This document shows positions 29,197 through 37,151 of a stretch of 44,092 nt of DNA, piece by piece. The DNA is from an uncultured Lachnobacterium sp. Lineage in GTDB: Bacteria; Bacillota; Clostridia; Lachnospirales; Lachnospiraceae. The notes under the pieces are model-generated. The model saw nothing but the letters and a program-made list of their open reading frames with translations. It was not told where the DNA came from and made no database searches. Within the stretch, counting starts at the first letter, position 1. The number at the start of each line of letters is the position of its first letter. Location: NCBI GenBank assembly GCA_900546625.1, contig URDU01000023.1, positions 1 to 44,092 of the forward strand. The letters run 5' to 3'. Position numbers and translations under genes: made by a program.

Positions 29197-29410
29197 ACCT
29201 TTATTTGTAACTATTCAGAACCGTCCCACGCACATTCGCAAAACCGCACGATACTCGTGCTTTCTCGCTGCTACGCAGCTAATTTTGCTCATATGTGTGG
29301 GGGTGGCTCTATTCGAGCCACCTTGATAACAAGAAAATCTGCTGCTTACATGCAAGCATGACGCATCAGCTTTTCTTGTTATCTGTGGTTCTGAATAGTA
29401 ACCTTTATTT
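29197..29410. mobile_element. MITE-like structured repeat element
   Basis: Terminal inverted repeats ACTATTCAGAACC (29210-29222) and GGTTCTGAATAGT (29387-29399), flanked by direct repeats ACCTTTATTT (29197-29206, 29401-29410). Inside are further stems: GCACGA/TCGTGC, GCTGC/GCAGC, GGTGGCTC/GAGCCACC and AACAAGAAAA/TTTTCTTGTT. There is no coding capacity. A related end (GTAACTGTTCAGTACC) occurs at 43746-43761. The structure fits a non-autonomous element. Confidence 0.6.
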
Positions 29411-29554
29411 TTTATATGACGTCATAATCGGCTTCACAACTTACATTGTTGCCGCTTCATGTAATTATAATAACAAAAGACCGGAATGTATGCTATCGAA
29501 TCAGCTTACATTTCGACCTCGTATCTTACATTTTTGTAAGAAATAAATTTGTAG
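29411..29554. other. AT-rich spacer without a gene
   Basis: No convincing gene on either strand between the repeat element and the GntR promoter. Short repeated CTTACATTT words occur near 29500-29535, of unknown meaning. Confidence 0.4.
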
Positions 29555-29599
29555 TTGACAAATAACCTTACATGTATTATTGTATTAATCAAATAATAC
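29555..29599 (+). promoter_or_regulatory. promoter and operator of the GntR-ABC operon
   Basis: TTGACA (29555-29560), 17-bp spacer, TATTGT (29578-29583). It overlaps an imperfect 26-bp palindrome at 29574-29599, with outer arms GTATTATT and AATAATAC. YtrA-type GntR regulators bind such palindromes at their own promoter, so autoregulation is likely. Confidence 0.65.
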
Positions 29600-29620
29600 A
29601 GTAGTACAAAGGCAGGTGAA

Positions 29621-29998
29621 ATGATGGAATGGAATTTTAACAACGAAACGCCCATATACCTACAGATCATAGACCGGTTCAAGATGGAGATTGCAAACGG
29701 CAGCCTAAAGCCAGGTAACAAAGTGCCATCCGTAAGAGAGCTGGCATTGTCAGCCGGTGTAAATCCAAACACCATGCAAAAGGCTCTATCCGAGCTTGAG
29801 CGTGACGGGTATCTGGAGTCGAGACGTACCTCAGGCAGATTTGTCGCAGACATGGGAAATCAGGCTGACTCACTAAAAAATGATCTGGCACATAAGCTGT
29901 GCAGTGAATTTTGTGAAGGGATGGAAAAGGTAGGTTTTACTCCCGAACAGTCCCTTACTGTATATGAAAATTATCTTAAAAGTTTAAAAAAGGAGTGA
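29621..29998 (+). CDS. GntR-family (YtrA-type) regulator
   Basis: 125 residues. The winged-helix domain is typical of the short YtrA subfamily: MEWNFNNETPIYLQIIDRFKMEIANGSLKPGNKVPSVRELALSAGVNPNTMQKALSELERDGYLESRRTSGRFV. The C-terminus is a short helical dimerisation tail without an effector domain. It precedes its ABC transporter by 5 bp. YtrA-type repressors respond to cell-wall antibiotics and control adjacent ABC genes. AGGCAGG lies upstream; Met1 or Met2 can start. Confidence 0.85.
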   Translation: MMEWNFNNETPIYLQIIDRFKMEIANGSLKPGNKVPSVRELALSAGVNPNTMQKALSELERDGYLESRRTSGRFVADMGNQADSLKNDLAHKLCSEFCEGMEKVGFTPEQSLTVYENYLKSLKKE

Positions 29999-30003
29999 TG
30001 TAA

Positions 30004-30705
30004 ATGGCAGAACGTATTGAAATCAAAGGTCTAAGCAAAAACTATAAGAGCCATAAAGTTATCGAAAATATGAATGTGATTTTTCCGGGTGGAAAGATTA
30101 TCGGCATCCTCGGTCCTAACGGCAGCGGTAAAAGCACACTTATAAAGATGCTTGCCGGAGTATTGCAGCCAAACACGGGGCAGATACTGATAGATGGTAA
30201 TCCTGTCGGAGTAAAGAGCAAGGCTATGGTATCATATCTTCCTGAGCGGACATATCTTAATCCGTCAAAAAAGGTGAGTGATATCATTGCATTTTTCAAG
30301 GATTTCTATGCTGATTTCTCACCTGAGCGTGCAAATACCATGCTTGAGAAATTCGGAGTTGATCCACAGGCAAAGATCAAAAGCCTCTCAAAAGGTATGC
30401 GTGAAAAAGTACAGATCGTGCTTGTAATGAGCAGGAATGCAAAGCTTTATCTGCTCGATGAACCTATGGGTGGTGTTGATCCTGCCGCAAGAGACTATAT
30501 TTTACGCACAATAATCGAAAACTATAATGAAGATTCAACAATTCTTATCACAACTCATCTAATAAGTGATATAGAAAAAGTGCTCGATGATGTGGTATTT
30601 ATCAGAGATGGCGGTATTTTCCTAAACGATTCCGTAGACAATATCCGCACTAATTACAAGAAAAGTGTTGATGAGCTTTTCAGGGAGGTGTTCGCATGCT
30701 GTTAA
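30004..30705 (+). CDS. ABC transporter ATP-binding protein of the GntR operon
   Basis: 233 residues. Walker A GPNGSGKST (37-45), signature LSKGMREKVQIV near 128, Walker B LYLLDEPMGGVDP near 150-160, and switch His in TTHLISDIE. Typical of DrrA/YtrB-type export ATPases. It pairs with the downstream membrane protein, whose start overlaps by 10 bp. Intact. Confidence 0.9.
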   Translation: MAERIEIKGLSKNYKSHKVIENMNVIFPGGKIIGILGPNGSGKSTLIKMLAGVLQPNTGQILIDGNPVGVKSKAMVSYLPERTYLNPSKKVSDIIAFFKDFYADFSPERANTMLEKFGVDPQAKIKSLSKGMREKVQIVLVMSRNAKLYLLDEPMGGVDPAARDYILRTIIENYNEDSTILITTHLISDIEKVLDDVVFIRDGGIFLNDSVDNIRTNYKKSVDELFREVFACC

Positions 30706-31487
30706 AATTAATTAAATATGATTTCAGGGAACAATTCAAGGAACATATCGGACTTTATGCACTGGTGTTTGTGTCAGCCCTGACAGAAATAATTTCGGAA
30801 AGCTTTAAATTGGATCTTGTATCCGTATTCTTTTGGATATTGCATAGCCTGTCAATGATCGCCATGCTGATCTGCAGCTTTGTGATCATAGTTCTTTACT
30901 TCAGACGCAATCTGTTAAAAGACGAAGGCTACCTCATGAATACGCTGCCTGTGGAGCCATGGATGCTGTATGTGTCAAAATTCCTGACAGCTTTTGTACT
31001 TTTTATACTCGACCTGATAGTTGCTATTTTAACATTTTCTATAATAAACCATGGCTTTGCATGGATTGGAGATATTATAAGAGGCATGTCTGATGAATTT
31101 GCCAATGCCGGATTTACAACGAGTCCTGTTGTAATGTTTGGCAGTATTGCAGTAATATCTCTGCTCTACACGATCTCTATACTGTTTTTCAGCCTTACTA
31201 CCGGCTACAGGGCAAATGGAAGCAAAGATGCTTACTCTGTACTTACTTTCATTGTACTGTATGTAATCGGTCAGGTCGCAAATATTATAGTGATGATTTT
31301 TACATATTTTATTCCGCTGTCATCAAAGGGATCTATCACCTATATTTTAACGGTATTAAACCCGCAGGAGATTACAGGTCTTATGAATAGAGTGGTCATC
31401 GGTGCACTTGCCGTATCGCTGATCCTCACTGTGGTGTATGTCGCAGGCTCGATATACAATATGACAAAGAAACTTAATCTGGAGTAG
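30696..31487 (+). CDS. ABC transporter permease of the GntR operon
   Basis: 263 residues with six predicted membrane segments (for example ALVFVSALTEIISESF, LICSFVIIVLYF, FVLFILDLIVAILTF, IAVISLLYTISILFF, FIVLYVIGQVANIIVMIF, and IGALAVSLILTVVYVAG). The early YLMNTLPVEPWMLYVSKFLTA segment is the coupling-helix region seen in ABC-2-type permeases. It overlaps the ATPase gene and ends before a strong terminator. Substrate unknown; probably antibiotic or cell-envelope stress related by regulator type. Confidence 0.82.
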   Translation: MLLKLIKYDFREQFKEHIGLYALVFVSALTEIISESFKLDLVSVFFWILHSLSMIAMLICSFVIIVLYFRRNLLKDEGYLMNTLPVEPWMLYVSKFLTAFVLFILDLIVAILTFSIINHGFAWIGDIIRGMSDEFANAGFTTSPVVMFGSIAVISLLYTISILFFSLTTGYRANGSKDAYSVLTFIVLYVIGQVANIIVMIFTYFIPLSSKGSITYILTVLNPQEITGLMNRVVIGALAVSLILTVVYVAGSIYNMTKKLNLE

Positions 31488-31491
31488 AAAA

Positions 31492-31527
31492 AAGAGGATT
31501 GGCACAGATGTGCTGATCCTCTTTTAT
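31492..31527. terminator. terminator between the GntR operon and histidine kinase
   Basis: AAGAGGAT...GGCACA (31492-31506) pairs with TGTGC...ATCCTCTT (31509-31523), about 14 bp with small mismatches, followed by TTATT. It can end the plus-strand operon; the complementary A-run may also end the convergent kinase mRNA. Confidence 0.8.
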
Positions 31528-31565
31528 TCCTCTCGCTTTTTAATTATTTATTTTCCAAATAAATC

Positions 31566-32636
31566 CTAATCCCTCGTATCCGCATAATCCAGATTAAACC
31601 CAATCCACACCTTAGTTCCTTTTCCAAGCTCTGACTCCATGCGGATTGTATGCCCCAGCTTATCTGCCATCTGCCAGCACAGATAAAGCCCTATTCCCGT
31701 AGCCTTCTTATCGGCATGACCATTGTAGCCTGTGTAGCCCTTTTCAAAAACACGTGGCAGATCCTCTGCTTTGATTCCTATTCCGGTATCCTTTATTGTA
31801 ATAAAAAACCGATCTTTTTCCTCTGCAGTTTCTATTGTAACAAACCCCTGCGGTGTATATTTTATGGCATTTGAAAGTATCTGTTCCAGTATAAATGCAA
31901 GCCATTTTTCATCGGTATATACCTGTTTTTTTGTACCTGAATAATTTATCCCAATATGCCTTCGGATCATAATCTTTGCATATTTTTTAATGGTATCACG
32001 TATGACACCATCCAGACTGACTTTTTCAAGCACAAAATCATTTTCGGTGCTGCTCACACGCTGATACTGCAGCGCCATGCTGACATATTCCTCTATGCGG
32101 AACAATTCGTCCTCAAACGAGTCCATGTTATCTGACAGCAGGTACTGACTCTGTTCATCATCACATATAAGCTGTCCAAGCTCCTCCCGCTCTACCTCAA
32201 GCAATAGTTTCATAGCTGATATCGGGGTCTTTATCTGGTGCACCCACATAGAATAGTAGTCTCTCATACGAGATTGCCTGACTGCAGCACTGCTTTCTGA
32301 CTCACTTCTTGCAATGCTTTGATTTTCCAGCAGCCGGTGATAAAGTATCTCCACATCATCTGTTGCTTCCGGAAGCTGTGCCTGCTCCTCAACCGGACGC
32401 TTTAAGGCATTGCTTAGAGCCTTTACCTTGCTTCTATATCTGAAAAATCCAACCAAAACTGTTATCAGAAGAAGTATTGCATCAAGCACTGCCGCATACA
32501 CCACATCCTGTTTGCGCGCACCAATCAGGTACATGTAAAGCAAATGGATGCATGACATTGTGATTATCATCAGAATCCATATATAGTTTTGTTTTATAAA
32601 GTTTGTCAGATGCGGTTTATTTTGTGTTTTTGCCAT
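31566..32636 (-). CDS. BceS-like sensor histidine kinase
   Basis: 356 residues. Two N-terminal membrane helices (about 18-38 and 47-66) with almost no extracellular loop, the intramembrane-sensing layout. The HisKA box is SMWVHQIKTPISAMKLLLEVE with His133. ATPase motifs: N box LEQILSNAIKYT, G1 IKDTGIGI and G2 GIGLYLCWQMADKLG. BceS-type kinases sense antimicrobial peptides through the BceAB transporter, whose ATPase gene is interrupted by the prophage. Encoded 6 bp downstream of the response regulator. Confidence 0.88.
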   Translation of the reverse strand: MAKTQNKPHLTNFIKQNYIWILMIITMSCIHLLYMYLIGARKQDVVYAAVLDAILLLITVLVGFFRYRSKVKALSNALKRPVEEQAQLPEATDDVEILYHRLLENQSIARSESESSAAVRQSRMRDYYSMWVHQIKTPISAMKLLLEVEREELGQLICDDEQSQYLLSDNMDSFEDELFRIEEYVSMALQYQRVSSTENDFVLEKVSLDGVIRDTIKKYAKIMIRRHIGINYSGTKKQVYTDEKWLAFILEQILSNAIKYTPQGFVTIETAEEKDRFFITIKDTGIGIKAEDLPRVFEKGYTGYNGHADKKATGIGLYLCWQMADKLGHTIRMESELGKGTKVWIGFNLDYADTRD

Positions 32637-32642
32637 GACCTC

Positions 32643-33314
32643 TCACCCCAGCCTGTACCCAAGCCCCTTTTTTGTGACAATAAAGCTCTCAAGCCCTATA
32701 GAATCCAGCTTTTTACGCAGCCTGTTGACATTCACCGAAAGTGTATTCTCGTCCACATACGCATCACTCTCCCACAGCTTTTCCATTAGAAGGCTGCGTG
32801 ATACAATCCTTTCTTTGTTGTCAAAAAGTGTCTGCAATATTTTGAGCTCATTCTTTGTAAGCTCGAGCCTTTTGTCGTCATAGGTTATGGTGGCATCAGA
32901 TATATTGAACATGGCGCCATTATGCTCCAAAACACTGTTGTTTGCGCCAAAATCATAGCAGCGCCTGATGATAGCCTGTATCTTTACAGTCAGCACATCA
33001 AGGTCAAACGGCTTTGCTATAAAGTCATCAGCCCCCATACTGACTGCCATCACTATATTCATATTATCAGCAGCGGATGACAGGAAAACCACAGGAACCT
33101 TTGATACCCTTCTGATTTCCGTACACCAGTGATACCCATTGTAAAACGGCAGACCGATATCCATAAGCACAAGCTGCGGATCAAATGCTGCAAATTCTGA
33201 CATTACAGCATCAAATTTCTGCACTACATGCACATCATAATCCCATTTTTCCAAATGTCTTCTGACAAGCTTTGCTATGGTATCGTCATCCTCAACCAAA
33301 AATATTCTATACAT
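32643..33314 (-). CDS. BceR-like response regulator
   Basis: 223 residues of OmpR/PhoB type. Receiver: acidic pocket VEDDD (7-11), phospho-acceptor Asp52 in LVLMDIGLP, and Lys in FIAKPFD. The C-terminal winged helix includes LTKNELKILQTLFDN and DENTLSVNVNRLRKKLDSIG, then KGLGYRLG. The start overlaps the stop of the trigger-factor-like gene by one base (TAATG). It would activate bceAB-type promoters. Confidence 0.9.
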   Translation of the reverse strand: MYRIFLVEDDDTIAKLVRRHLEKWDYDVHVVQKFDAVMSEFAAFDPQLVLMDIGLPFYNGYHWCTEIRRVSKVPVVFLSSAADNMNIVMAVSMGADDFIAKPFDLDVLTVKIQAIIRRCYDFGANNSVLEHNGAMFNISDATITYDDKRLELTKNELKILQTLFDNKERIVSRSLLMEKLWESDAYVDENTLSVNVNRLRKKLDSIGLESFIVTKKGLGYRLG

Positions 33315-34273
33315 TATTTTACGCTTTCTTCCATGATAATCTCAGCCGCATCGATGATGAGCTGTGATGCCTTCATACGAAGTAAATCCGGCTTGAGCTG
33401 TGCCTTTGGAAGCACCTGCTTTACAACGTCAACAGGCTGACCATACTTCTGTGAAATAAGCTCATACTGCTCATCCATCTCCTCGTCAGATACAGTGATA
33501 TTTTCTACTCTGATGATTTCATCGAGAACAGCCTCAAGTTTTGCCTGCTTCTGTGCTACCGGCTTGAGCTCATCCTTTAAGCTGTCCATAGTCTTGCCTG
33601 TCATCTGAAGATACTGCTCCATAGCCACACCCTGCTGTGCAAATGATGCTGCCATCTGCTGAAGCTGCATATTTACCGCTGTCTCTACTGCCTGTGGAGA
33701 AACAAGGCATGAGCTGCTTTCAAGAATCTGGTCATAGAGCTTTTCTCTTGCCGCATCAGCCTTTCTTGCCTCTACCTGGTACTCAAGATACTCGTTGATA
33801 TATTTCTTTAAATCCTCCACTGACTGTACCTCAGGGAAATTGAGAGATGCTGCAAACTCATCGTTCAGCTCTGCTTCCTTCTCATTGTAAATCTCGTGCA
33901 GCTTAACCTTGAAAACAACCGCTTTGCCTGCAAGCTCCGGCGCATGATACTGCTCAGGGAATGAGAGATTGATGTCTCTGTCCTCACCGATTTCCATGCC
34001 TACAAGCTGCTCCTCAAAGCCCGGAATAAAAGAGCCTGAACCGATCCCCAGAGGATATTTCTCAGCCTTTCCGCCCTCAAACGCAACTCCGTCCTTAAAG
34101 CCCTCGTAGTCGATTACTGCCGTGTCGCCCATCGCTAATGGGCCTGTTTTCTGCTCTCTGACAGGATTTCCTGCGAGAAGTGTCGCTATCTGTGAATTGA
34201 CATCCTCCTCTGTATATGCAATATAAGGGATGTTTGCCTTTAATCCTTTGTAATTTCCTAATACGATGTCCAT
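33314..34273 (-). CDS. trigger factor-like peptidyl-prolyl isomerase
   Basis: 319 residues, shorter than the 430-residue trigger factor: the N-terminal ribosome-binding domain is missing. An FKBP-type isomerase domain is at about 45-130 (MGDTAVIDYEGFKDGVAFEGGKAEKYPLGIGSGSFIPGFEEQLVGM), followed by the helical chaperone-like C-terminus (LNDEFAASLNFPEVQSVEDLKKYINEYLEYQVEARK...). It is translationally coupled to the BceR-like regulator. It is cytosolic; no signal peptide is visible. Its own promoter is at 34333-34361. Confidence 0.82.
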   Translation of the reverse strand: MDIVLGNYKGLKANIPYIAYTEEDVNSQIATLLAGNPVREQKTGPLAMGDTAVIDYEGFKDGVAFEGGKAEKYPLGIGSGSFIPGFEEQLVGMEIGEDRDINLSFPEQYHAPELAGKAVVFKVKLHEIYNEKEAELNDEFAASLNFPEVQSVEDLKKYINEYLEYQVEARKADAAREKLYDQILESSSCLVSPQAVETAVNMQLQQMAASFAQQGVAMEQYLQMTGKTMDSLKDELKPVAQKQAKLEAVLDEIIRVENITVSDEEMDEQYELISQKYGQPVDVVKQVLPKAQLKPDLLRMKASQLIIDAAEIIMEESVK

Positions 34274-34332
34274 GATTATACCTTTCTTTTATGTGTATTT
34301 ATATCTGCTTAACGAAGCTGTTATATGCAAAT

Positions 34333-34361
34333 AGTATACACTAGTTACCAAATAAAGCCAA
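34333..34361 (-). promoter_or_regulatory. promoter of the tig-like/BceRS operon
   Basis: Minus strand TTGGCT (34361-34356), 17-bp spacer, TATACT (34338-34333), 60 bp upstream of the trigger-factor-like start. Confidence 0.6.
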
Positions 34362-34427
34362 TAAAAAAACTCATTGCATGCTTTAAAAAGGATTGTAAGG
34401 CTGTGATACGTGAAAATGGTTCTAATC

Positions 34428-34721
34428 TTACGCAATCAGACCATTAATAGCCTTCAATTCATACAACGTAAATGGATCAATATCTATACAATCACTTTCA
34501 TCCATTTTTCCGGAAATATCCCATGCAAGCGTTCCATTCATTACCGTACATGCATTTTTAAAATTTTCAATATCTCTCAAAGGCTCAAAAATTGAAGACT
34601 TAAGATCTTGTGTTGTATCATAATCAACTATTTTACCATCATCAAAGAAAACCTGTACATGATAATTATCTAAAGGTATTACCTGTACAACTGTAGGAAA
34701 ATATTCATTCATATATTTCAC
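34428..34721 (-). CDS. DUF2442 protein
   Basis: 97 residues. The pattern PTVVQVIPLDNYHVQVFFDDGKIVDYDTTQDL followed by SSIFEPLRDIENFKNACTVMNGTLAWDISGK and DIDPFTLYE is DUF2442. These small proteins are nearly always encoded beside a DUF4160 protein, as here. A toxin-antitoxin role has been suggested for such pairs, without firm proof known to me. Confidence 0.8.
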   Translation of the reverse strand: MKYMNEYFPTVVQVIPLDNYHVQVFFDDGKIVDYDTTQDLKSSIFEPLRDIENFKNACTVMNGTLAWDISGKMDESDCIDIDPFTLYELKAINGLIA

Positions 34722-34727
34722 CTCTCA

Positions 34728-34988
34728 TTATATAAGTGGATTAATTTTGTTCAACGGTTTCATGTCCTTAGCCAATTCCCAATTCTGCATTAATTCATCC
34801 TGATGAATCGTACACCAGGCCAATATCAATCGTAATTGTTTATTCGGCAAAGAACCTCTGATTACTTGTATATTATTAATATCTACCAATGCTTTATGTC
34901 CATTATATTCAGCATGAAAATGTGGTGGCATATGGTCATTATAATACATAGTGACTCTAATCCCATAAAATAATGATATCTCTGGCAT
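34728..34988 (-). CDS. DUF4160 protein
   Basis: 86 residues. MPEISLFYGIRVTMYYNDHMPPHFHAEYNGHKALVDI is the DUF4160 hallmark (YxNDHxPPHFHA), with histidines that could bind metal or act catalytically. LPNKQLRLILAWCTIHQDELMQNWELA follows. Forms an operon with the DUF2442 gene (6-bp gap). Confidence 0.82.
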   Translation of the reverse strand: MPEISLFYGIRVTMYYNDHMPPHFHAEYNGHKALVDINNIQVIRGSLPNKQLRLILAWCTIHQDELMQNWELAKDMKPLNKINPLI

Positions 34989-35012
34989 ATTTTACCCTCT
35001 TTCTATAAAAAC

Positions 35013-35048
35013 AAATCCGCAATACTATATCAATAGTATAGCGGATTT
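35013..35048 (-). terminator. terminator downstream of mgtE
   Basis: On the minus strand AAATCCGC (35048-35041) pairs with GCGGATTT (35020-35013), with a second stem from ATACTAT/ATAGTAT inside, followed by GTTTTTATAG. It closes the mgtE mRNA ahead of the DUF4160 gene. Confidence 0.75.
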
Positions 35049-35120
35049 ACATCTAAAACACAAATTACAAATTATCCTTTTATTTGCTGTATTCTAAATA
35101 TTTAAGCAACACGTCAGATA

Positions 35121-36485
35121 TTACAATTCAATCAGGAACAGAAATGCCAACCCATAATAGGTCACAACTGCCACCAGATCATTCACCGTAGTGATAAGAG
35201 GACCTGACGCAACTGCCGGGTCAATCTTTATCTTGTGGAAAAACATCGGAATCACGGTGCCCACAAGGCTTGAAATTGCCATTGCCACAAGCAGTGAAAC
35301 TCCTACGCAGCCTGATACCGCAAATGCTCCGAGCCATGTGTAGCCCTTGAACAGATGCACATATATTCCCAGAAATACAAGTGCCATTATTCCGAGCAAG
35401 CCACCATTTACAAGGCCTATTCTTACCTCTTTTACTACGAGAAAAAGCTTCTGCTTACCGCTTAAATTCTCATCCATGAGTACTCTGATTGTGACAGCAA
35501 GTGACTGTGTTCCTACGTTTCCTGCCATGTCAAGCACCAGCGACTGGAAGCAGATGACTATCGGCAAAGCCGCTACCACATTCTCAAATATTCCAACTAC
35601 GGAAGACACTATCATTCCAAGGAAAAGCAGGATGATAAGCCACGGCATTCTCTTTTTCATGCTCTGCAGCGTGGTTTCCTTCAGATCCTCCTCTGCGGTC
35701 AGTCCGGCGAGCTTTGCATAGTCCTCGCCCATCTCATTGTCTACCATCTCTACAATATCATCAGATGTGATGACACCGAGTATATGCTTATCCTTTGAGA
35801 GCACCGGAATTGAATCCTCTGCGTAGTCCTTGATTGTGTCGATACAATCTTCGATTTTCTCATGGTCGAGCACATACGGATATGAATGGGCTATAATGCT
35901 TTCCAGATTCATGCCCTCCCTGGCTGTGATTAAATCCTTTAAATCAATAGCTCCCGCAAAGCATTCATCTGAATCAACCACATATATAGTCATGATATTG
36001 TCGTTTTCGCCCGCCTGCTTCACAAGCTGACTCATCGCCTGCTTCACTGTCAGACCGCTCGGAATACAGATGTAGTTGGTTGTCATATAGCTGCCGATTT
36101 CATCATCGTCATATGACAGAAGCATCCTGACATCCTTTTCCGCTTCCTCATCCAGATGCTCTACAATCTCCTTCTTGTCCTCATCCTCCAGATTTTCAAG
36201 CAAATCGACAGCATCATCCGAATCCATCAACGATACTACCCTTGCAGCCTGCTCCACAGACAGCTCATCAAAATAGGCCTGTGGCTCATCAAGATATGCA
36301 AAAATCTCCGCAGTCCGCTGTGTGCCAAGGAGCCTGTACAGACGTTTGCGCTCCTTCTCGTTCATTCCTGCAAGCATATCAGCAATATCATTCTCATGAT
36401 AATCTGACAAAACCTCCAGAATTTCCTTATCCGTTTTGTGACTTCTCAATAAAACAAGAAGCTCTTCGTATTTCTTTGTATTCAT
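35121..36485 (-). CDS. mgtE: MgtE magnesium transporter
   Basis: 454 residues, full length. The N domain (helical MgtE_N superhelix) spans about 1-125 with acidic LLENLEDEDKKEIVEHLDEE. Two CBS domains follow (MTTNYICIPSGLTVKQAM ... DSIPVLSKDKHILGVITSDDIVEMVDNE). The five-helix channel domain begins WLIILLFLGMIVSSVVGIFENV; the PALP-like pore region is around GNVGTQSLAVTIRVL. Cytosolic Mg2+ binding by the N and CBS domains closes the channel. No M-box was recognised upstream. Confidence 0.93.
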   Translation of the reverse strand: MNTKKYEELLVLLRSHKTDKEILEVLSDYHENDIADMLAGMNEKERKRLYRLLGTQRTAEIFAYLDEPQAYFDELSVEQAARVVSLMDSDDAVDLLENLEDEDKKEIVEHLDEEAEKDVRMLLSYDDDEIGSYMTTNYICIPSGLTVKQAMSQLVKQAGENDNIMTIYVVDSDECFAGAIDLKDLITAREGMNLESIIAHSYPYVLDHEKIEDCIDTIKDYAEDSIPVLSKDKHILGVITSDDIVEMVDNEMGEDYAKLAGLTAEEDLKETTLQSMKKRMPWLIILLFLGMIVSSVVGIFENVVAALPIVICFQSLVLDMAGNVGTQSLAVTIRVLMDENLSGKQKLFLVVKEVRIGLVNGGLLGIMALVFLGIYVHLFKGYTWLGAFAVSGCVGVSLLVAMAISSLVGTVIPMFFHKIKIDPAVASGPLITTVNDLVAVVTYYGLAFLFLIEL

Positions 36486-36629
36486 GTCTATTTCTCTCCT
36501 TTCTCATTTCCGATAGCATTTTCCACATAAAAACTATATGCGGTTCTCCAAAATCCCGAGATTTTGAAGCATAAAAATCACTCCATGATAGAAAGGACGA
36601 AACCCGTGCACTCCATAAATCTGCGCACG
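36486..36629 (-). promoter_or_regulatory. leader of mgtE
   Basis: 144 bp between a terminator and the mgtE start. It contains a CAAAATC/GATTTTG stem with a TCGG loop at about 36546-36563 and AAAGGAGAG before the ATG. No clear consensus promoter or Mg2+ riboswitch found. Confidence 0.35.
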
Positions 36630-36650
36630 AAAAAAGCACCTAACGGTGCC
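36630..36650 (-). terminator. short terminator upstream of mgtE
   Basis: Minus strand GCACC (36649-36645), loop GTTA, GGTGC (36640-36636), then TTTTTT. It would end a leftward transcript covering the small gene at 36733-36870. Confidence 0.65.
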
Positions 36651-36732
36651 CTGATATATAAACAAGTATGCATTTGTGCACAGCAAAATACAGCACGGCG
36701 TAAGCTGATATTCCTAAATATTCCTAAATATC

Positions 36733-36870
36733 CTACACTGTACCTCTAAAAACTATCCGGTGATGAATCCTTCCACGGACAGAATCCACTATGCCTGCCA
36801 ATACAATACTCACTTGTATATCAGCACCGATGTTGTTCTTACTTCGCCCAAGACCATCACTACTGTCCAT
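36733..36870 (-). CDS. possible 45-residue protein
   Basis: The frame starts MDSSDGLGRSKNNIGADIQV and ends RIHHRIVFRGTV. GGAGG lies 8 nt before the ATG and a terminator follows 80 bp downstream, so a short transcription unit is plausible. No family recognised. It lies in an otherwise gene-free 665-bp region. Confidence 0.35.
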   Translation of the reverse strand: MDSSDGLGRSKNNIGADIQVSIVLAGIVDSVRGRIHHRIVFRGTV

Positions 36871-37115
36871 GAAATTCACCTCCATACTTAGATTCTAAAT
36901 TTCTAAAGTTAAAGTAATAGATTCGATATACTTCACCGGCCTGCAGATATCTGTCACGTCAGTAAATCCTACCAAACTCTTAACCGTAGAAATTGTATCA
37001 TCAATATACACAATTTTCAACCCATTAATTATATCTTAAGAAACATCATACCTACATTTTACACGCGCGAAGCTGCCTAGATACTGTAGAAATTATGCCC
37101 ATGAAACGCAGAAAT
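36871..37115. other. gene-free stretch
   Basis: No gene supported on either strand between the possible small gene and the LtaS terminator. AT-rich and without clear repeats. Confidence 0.4.
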
Positions 37116-37137
37116 GCCCCGCCAAGGACGGCGGGGC
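37116..37137 (-). terminator. GC-rich terminator after the LtaS-like gene
   Basis: GCCCCGCC (37116-37123) and GGCGGGGC (37130-37137) form an 8-bp perfect stem. On the minus strand ATTTCT follows. It lies 15 bp after the stop codon. Confidence 0.7.
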
Positions 37138-37151
37138 AAGGATTATATTTT

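Noticed and set aside
36486..36900. Mg2+ riboswitch (M-box) upstream of mgtE
   Set aside because: The conserved M-box segments could not be found; only a short terminator with GTTAGGTGC in its stem resembles part of one.
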